Positions 5,389-9,178 of a stretch of 9,178 bases of DNA are shown piece after piece. The notes below the pieces were generated by a model. That model was given only the letters and a program-made list of their open reading frames with translations, was not told the origin of the DNA and did no database searches. The position numbers and the translations under genes were made by a program. The first letter of the stretch is position 1; each line of letters opens with the position of its first letter. The DNA is taken from positions 1 to 9,178 of the forward strand of contig CABUTP010000046.1 in assembly GCA_902494545.1 (NCBI GenBank), written 5' to 3'. This DNA comes from an uncultured Collinsella sp. Lineage in GTDB: Bacteria; Actinomycetota; Coriobacteriia; Coriobacteriales; Coriobacteriaceae.

Positions 5389-6771
5389 ATGCACAAGGTG
5401 TATTACCAGCCTGAGGGAATTTGGGTAGGCGACATCATGCCGTACGGCGAGGACGGCACGTTCTATCTCTATCATCAGCGTGACACGCGTAACCCCGAAC
5501 CTTTCGGAGAGCCGTTTGGCTGGGCACTCGCTACGACCAAGGATTTCGTCAACTACAAGGACTTTGGCGAGAGCCTTGAGCGCGGCGGCGACGAGGAAGT
5601 CGACCAGTACATTTATGCCGGCACGGTGTTTAAGGTGGGCGACAAGTACCATGCGCTCTACACTGGTTGCAATCGCGATAAGGTCCGCGCACGTTTGATG
5701 AAGCAGGTTCTTCTTCACGCAACGAGCGACGACGCCGTCAAGTGGGAGAAGAACATCGCCGAGACGCTGCTTCCGCCCCAGGAGGGTTACGATGACCGCA
5801 ACTGGCGCGATCCCTTTGTGCTTTGGGATGAGGAGAACGAAGAGTACATGCTCATCCTCGGCACGCGTGTGGGCGAGGACAAGCGTCTGATGACCGGCCG
5901 CCTGGTCAAGTTCACCTCCAAGGATCTGACCAACTGGGAGTTCCAGGGCGACTGGTGGAACCCGGGCCTGTACACCATGTTTGAGATGCCTGATCTCTTT
6001 AAGATGGGCGACTGGTGGTACCTCGTCTTTTCCGAGTACAGCGACGGCAACAAGACCCGTTACCGCATGTCCAAGTCCATCAACGGTCCTTGGATTACCC
6101 CCGCTGACGACTCCTTCGACGGCCGCGCGTACTACGCCGCTCGCACCGCATTCGATGGCGAGCGTCGCGTTCTCTTTGGTTGGGTTCCTACGCGTGACGA
6201 GGGCGGCGACCCCAGCTCTTACCTATGGGGTGGCACCTTTATGCCCCTCGAGATCGTTCAGCGTGCCGACGGAACGCTCGGCACCAAGCTCCCCGACAGC
6301 ATGCTTGGCGCCTTTGGCGAGGCTAAGGCAGTCGAGACCTTTGAGCTTTCCTGCGAGTCGGGCAAGGTCGAGCAGGTGCTCGCCGCGGATGCCGGCTCCA
6401 CCTACTTGCTCGATGCCGACATTGAGCTCGGCGGTAACGCTGCCGGCTTCTCGGTCAAGTTCGCCGAGGACGCCGAGACCGGTCTTGCCTATGAGTTCCG
6501 CGCCAACCTGCGCGAGGGCAAGCTCGAGTTCACGCCGGCTCCCCAGTACCCGTGGTTCCAGGTCAACAACATGGGCCTCGAGCGTCCGTTGTTCTTTAAG
6601 GGCGAGGGCACTCACCATGTGCGTCTGGTCGTCGACGACGACATCGCGACCATCTTTGTCGATGATGTTGCGCTCAACGCTCGCTTCTGCAACAAGCAGG
6701 GCCAGGGTGTGGCGCTTACCGTCACCGACGGTGCGCTCAAGTGCGCAAACGCAACGATCGCGTCTCTGTAG
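5389..6771 (+). CDS. GH32-like beta-fructosidase with atypical nucleophile motif
   Basis: The 460-residue protein belongs to glycoside hydrolase clan GH-J by its motif order. The usual WMNDPNG motif is replaced by IWVGDIMPY, with Asp15 where the nucleophile belongs; RDP is Arg140-Asp141-Pro142; the acid/base motif is FEMPDLF with Glu199. A five-bladed propeller would span about residues 1-310 and a beta-sandwich module about 315-460. No signal peptide is seen, so it acts in the cytoplasm, probably on a phosphorylated fructoside delivered by the PTS encoded 45 nt downstream. The start at 5389 has AAGGAAG 6 nt upstream; a GTG at 5371 is in frame but lies in that site. A canonical sucrose-6-phosphate hydrolase lies in the same locus, so this enzyme may handle another linkage or chain length. 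The exact substrate is unknown; hydrolase versus fructosyltransferase cannot be decided. Confidence 0.82.
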   Translation: MHKVYYQPEGIWVGDIMPYGEDGTFYLYHQRDTRNPEPFGEPFGWALATTKDFVNYKDFGESLERGGDEEVDQYIYAGTVFKVGDKYHALYTGCNRDKVRARLMKQVLLHATSDDAVKWEKNIAETLLPPQEGYDDRNWRDPFVLWDEENEEYMLILGTRVGEDKRLMTGRLVKFTSKDLTNWEFQGDWWNPGLYTMFEMPDLFKMGDWWYLVFSEYSDGNKTRYRMSKSINGPWITPADDSFDGRAYYAARTAFDGERRVLFGWVPTRDEGGDPSSYLWGGTFMPLEIVQRADGTLGTKLPDSMLGAFGEAKAVETFELSCESGKVEQVLAADAGSTYLLDADIELGGNAAGFSVKFAEDAETGLAYEFRANLREGKLEFTPAPQYPWFQVNNMGLERPLFFKGEGTHHVRLVVDDDIATIFVDDVALNARFCNKQGQGVALTVTDGALKCANATIASL

Positions 6772-6816
6772 CGGCAACGAACCGTTTTATGATTTAGAAA
6801 AGGAATGGAGAGGAAC

Positions 6817-8268
6817 ATGGACTACAAGGCAGTGTCCCAGCAAGTCGTCGACAACGTCGGCGGACTGGAGAACATCGAGGGCGCCACGCATTGCGTGACC
6901 CGTCTGCGTCTGGTGCTCAAGGATACGAGCAAATACAACAAGGCCGAGCTCGAGAACATCGATGGCGTCAAGGGCGTGCTGTACAACAGCGGCCAGCTCA
7001 TGATCATCTTCGGTACCGGTACCGTCAACAAGGTTTACGATGAGTTTATGGCTCTGACGGGCGTTAAGGAGATCAGTGCTTCCGAGGTCAAGGGCGCTGA
7101 GGCGGACAAGAAGGGCAAGTTCTTCTCGGTCCTCAAGGTATTCTCGGACATCTTTATCCCCATCATTCCCGCCTTCGTCGGCGCTGCAATCATCATCGGC
7201 CTTAAGTCGCTGATCGTTGCCAACGGCCTCTTTGGCATGGAAGGCAGCCTCGCCGATCACAGCGAGTTCCTCAAGAACCTCGCAAGCTTCTTTGCCATTA
7301 TCGCCACCACGTTCGACTACCTGCCTGTCCTGGTTATGTACAGCGCGGTCAAGCGTTTTGGCGGTAACCCGATCCTGGGCATCCTCGTCGGTATCGTCAT
7401 GGTTCACCCGAGCCTTATGAACCGCAACACGTTCGTTATGGACCCGACGGGTGCTGAGTACTGGAACTTCGGTCCGCTATCCATTCCCATGGTTGCTTTC
7501 CAGGGCGGCGTATTCCCTGCAATCCTGACTGCCTGGTTTATGGCCAAGGTCGAAAAGATTGCCCAGAAGTACATCCCCGAGGTCGTTTCGTTCGTCTTTG
7601 TCCCGACCGTTACCCTGATTCTCGCTAACGTCGCCCTGTTCACCGTGTTCGGCCCGCTCGGCAACCTGATCGGCGACGTCCTCGCTGGCGTAATCGATGT
7701 CCTGTACAACAGGATGGGCGTCTTTGGCGCCTTTGTCTTCGCCGCGTTCCTGCAGCCGCTCGTCGTTACCGGTACGCATCAGTTCATCCAGGGTATCGAG
7801 GCAAACCTTGTTGCCACGACTGGCTTCAACTACATCCAGGCCATCTGGTCGGTTTCCATCATCGCCCAGGGCGGCGGCGCCATCGGTATGTACCTCATTC
7901 ACAAGAAGCACTCCAAAGAGCGCAACATCTGCATGTCGTCCTTTATCCCGACGCTGGTCGGAATCTCCGAGCCCGCTATCTTTGCTGCAAACATGCGCTA
8001 TTCGATCATTCCGTTCATCTGCGCATGCATCGGTGCAGGCTGCGGCGGTGCCTTCGTCAAGCTCTTTGAGGTGCGCGCTATCGGTCAGGGTCTGACCGGC
8101 GTGCTTGGCCTGCTCATCGTCACGCCCGAGACGCTCGTGTGGTATGTGGCCGGCAATCTCATCGCCTTCATCGTGCCAATCGTCTTGATCTTTGCCTACA
8201 ACAAGGCAAAGGGCGTGCCGACCACCGATGAAGAGGGCGCTGGCGCTGGCTTCGACGTTAGCTTCTAG
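6817..8268 (+). CDS. PTS sugar transporter EIIBC, sucrose/beta-glucoside type
   Basis: The 483-residue membrane protein imports and phosphorylates a sugar. The EIIB domain is N-terminal (residues 1-80) with phosphorylation site Cys26 in GATHCVTRLRLVLKD, followed by GVKGVLYNSGQLMIIFGTG typical of the glucose-superfamily EIIB. A linker (about 85-105) leads to the EIIC domain with multiple hydrophobic segments, including a GTHQFIQGIE stretch at the place of the conserved His region and GISEPAIFAANMR, close to the GITEPAIFG substrate-binding signature. No EIIA domain is fused, so phosphate must come from an EIIA encoded elsewhere. The start at 6817 has GGAG 6 nt upstream; an ATG at 6805 lacks spacing for a site. 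It follows the GH32-like gene by 45 nt and precedes a sucrose-6-phosphate hydrolase gene, making sucrose or a short fructoside the likely substrate; trehalose or beta-glucosides are less likely. Confidence 0.92.
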   Translation: MDYKAVSQQVVDNVGGLENIEGATHCVTRLRLVLKDTSKYNKAELENIDGVKGVLYNSGQLMIIFGTGTVNKVYDEFMALTGVKEISASEVKGAEADKKGKFFSVLKVFSDIFIPIIPAFVGAAIIIGLKSLIVANGLFGMEGSLADHSEFLKNLASFFAIIATTFDYLPVLVMYSAVKRFGGNPILGILVGIVMVHPSLMNRNTFVMDPTGAEYWNFGPLSIPMVAFQGGVFPAILTAWFMAKVEKIAQKYIPEVVSFVFVPTVTLILANVALFTVFGPLGNLIGDVLAGVIDVLYNRMGVFGAFVFAAFLQPLVVTGTHQFIQGIEANLVATTGFNYIQAIWSVSIIAQGGGAIGMYLIHKKHSKERNICMSSFIPTLVGISEPAIFAANMRYSIIPFICACIGAGCGGAFVKLFEVRAIGQGLTGVLGLLIVTPETLVWYVAGNLIAFIVPIVLIFAYNKAKGVPTTDEEGAGAGFDVSF

Positions 8269-8307
8269 TTGAGCCGTTCAGTGTAATCTGAGGATAAGTC
8301 CATTTGA

Positions 8308-8345
8308 GGAAGGGCGTTCGACTCGTGTGAGTCGAGCGTCCTTCC
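8308..8345 (+). terminator. Stem-loop between the PTS gene and scrB
   Basis: GGAAGGGCGTTCGACTC (8308-8324) and GAGTCGAGCGTCCTTCC (8329-8345) form a 17-bp stem with two G-U pairs and a GTGT loop. It sits in the 101-bp gap between the PTS gene and scrB. No T-run follows (CCATAGACG), so it may be a weak or factor-dependent terminator, or a processing and stability hairpin that lowers scrB expression relative to the upstream genes. The two G-U pairs are consistent with a structure selected at RNA level. Confidence 0.55.
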
Positions 8346-8369
8346 CCATAGACGAGAAAGTCAACGGCG

Positions 8370-9178
8370 ATGTTTAATCAAAAAAATAAGGTGACACGCG
8401 CGGACTATGAGCAATGGCGTGCCGGACAGGATGAGACGGCGGGTCGCATCGCGTCCGACCCCGATAGGCTTCTGTTCCATGTGGAGCCTGAGCTTGGCTG
8501 GCTCAACGATCCCAACGGTTTGGTGCAGATCGGTGATACGTATCACATCTATCACCAATACGATCCATTCGATGCTGCGCATGGCGGTCCAGTGCTTTGG
8601 AATCATCTGACAACAAAGGATTTTGTGACGTACGAGAATTGCGGCCCTGTGCTGTTCCCCGATTCCGATTTGGATTCGAGCGGAGCGTATTCTGGTTCTG
8701 CCTTTGTACGTGATGGCAAGATTCACTACTTCTATACCGGCAACGTCAAGCATTTTGACCGCGATGATTACGACTACGTGTTGACGGGCCGTGAGCAAAA
8801 CCAGATTCATATGGTTGCCGAGAATCCCGACGAATTGGGCGAGAAGTGCATAGCTGTTGGACCGGTCGATTACCCCGACGATATCGGTACGCACGTGCGC
8901 GACCCCAAGATCCTTGAGCACGATGGTATCTACTACATGGTTCTGGGTGCTCGTACGAAAGACGACCGTGGCTGCGTGCTTGTCTATACCTCGCGCAATC
9001 TTGAGGACTGGAGCTATGCGACGCGCATTGAGTTGGGCGAGAAGTTTGGCTTTATGTGCGAGTGCCCCGATCTGTTTGAGCTCGATGGCGAGCTTATTCT
9101 CGTTTGCTGTCCGCAGGGTGTGCCTGCCGATGGTTGGCGTTACCGCAATCCGCATCAGTGCGTGTGGTTCCCCATCGA
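8370..9178 (+). CDS. scrB: Sucrose-6-phosphate hydrolase, GH32 (partial, runs off right edge)
   Basis: The first 269 codons are present; full-length members have about 450-500 residues. Canonical GH32 motifs are in order: WLNDPNG with nucleophile Asp47, YSGSA, FYTGNV, RDP with Asp178, YYMVLGA, CECPDLF with acid/base Glu231, and CCPQG. The last together with YTGNV is typical of the ScrB/SacA branch that splits sucrose-6-phosphate into glucose-6-phosphate and fructose. No signal peptide is seen, so it is cytoplasmic, as needed for a PTS product. The ATG at 8370 has only a weak GAGAAAG about 9 nt upstream; a GTG at 8391 is an alternative. Codons 4-6 contain a run of seven A, and the early part is less GC-biased than the PTS gene. 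It lies 101 bp after the PTS gene behind a stem-loop, so it may be co-transcribed or have its own start. Confidence 0.9.
   Translation, partial: MFNQKNKVTRADYEQWRAGQDETAGRIASDPDRLLFHVEPELGWLNDPNGLVQIGDTYHIYHQYDPFDAAHGGPVLWNHLTTKDFVTYENCGPVLFPDSDLDSSGAYSGSAFVRDGKIHYFYTGNVKHFDRDDYDYVLTGREQNQIHMVAENPDELGEKCIAVGPVDYPDDIGTHVRDPKILEHDGIYYMVLGARTKDDRGCVLVYTSRNLEDWSYATRIELGEKFGFMCECPDLFELDGELILVCCPQGVPADGWRYRNPHQCVWFPI

Noticed and set aside
5981..6898. A 305-codon plus-strand frame overlapping the GH32-like gene and the PTS start
   Set aside because: Its product is Ser/Arg/Pro-rich low-complexity sequence typical of an out-of-frame reading, and the GH32 frame explains the region.
8361..9155. A 264-codon minus-strand frame opposite scrB
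   Set aside because: The plus strand encodes all GH32 motifs in order; the minus frame has no recognisable domain or ribosome binding site.
1..9178. CRISPR arrays, tRNA or rRNA genes, insertion sequences, prophage genes
   Set aside because: No regularly spaced repeats, cloverleaf sequences, transposase or integrase motifs were found on either strand.

Overview
The window looks like chromosomal DNA of a moderately GC-rich, fermentative Gram-positive anaerobe. My best guess is a Collinsella-like member of the Coriobacteriia. This is an inference from strong GC bias at third codon positions, a pyruvate formate-lyase (PFL), PTS-driven sugar uptake and closeness to intestinal actinobacterial proteins; no rRNA or other taxonomic marker is present.

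Layout. (1) Positions 1-952, minus strand: a MarR-family regulator translationally coupled (4-nt GTGA overlap) to the N-terminal part of an ABC exporter that runs off the left edge. A 15-bp-arm inverted repeat covers the marR start codon and is probably its own operator. (2) Positions 953-1501: a long divergent intergenic region holding AT-rich promoter-like sequence, several inverted repeats, a 7-codon possible leader ORF and a long pflB leader. (3) Positions 1502-3890, plus strand: a PFL divided into two genes. The first (683 aa) carries the whole catalytic barrel with the Cys409-Cys410 pair but stops before the glycyl-radical domain. The second (83 aa) is only that domain (RVSGYAV, Gly58) with its own strong ribosome binding site. 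Two stem-loops sit between them. (4) Positions 3891-4194: a large nested palindrome (27-bp outer arms, 19-bp inner stem), probably including the operon terminator. (5) Positions 4195-9178, plus strand: a sugar locus made of a LacI-family repressor, a non-canonical GH32-like enzyme, a PTS EIIBC permease of the sucrose/beta-glucoside type, and a canonical sucrose-6-phosphate hydrolase cut by the right edge.

How the genes work together. The PTS would import and phosphorylate sucrose or a related fructoside, and the two intracellular GH32 enzymes would cleave the phosphorylated product. The LacI protein probably represses the operon from CG-centred operators that recur three times before the first GH32 gene, twice as a 17-bp tandem repeat over the -35 region, and once before lacI itself. 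The sugar feeds glycolysis, and the split PFL would convert pyruvate to acetyl-CoA and formate. An AAACGTTT core like that of the sugar operators also lies in the pflB leader, a weak hint of shared control.

The most unusual feature is the gene fission of PFL: the radical-bearing glycine is on a separate 83-residue polypeptide. It resembles E. coli GrcA (YfiD), but here the large subunit has no glycine-radical domain of its own, so the small protein would be an obligatory subunit and not a spare part.
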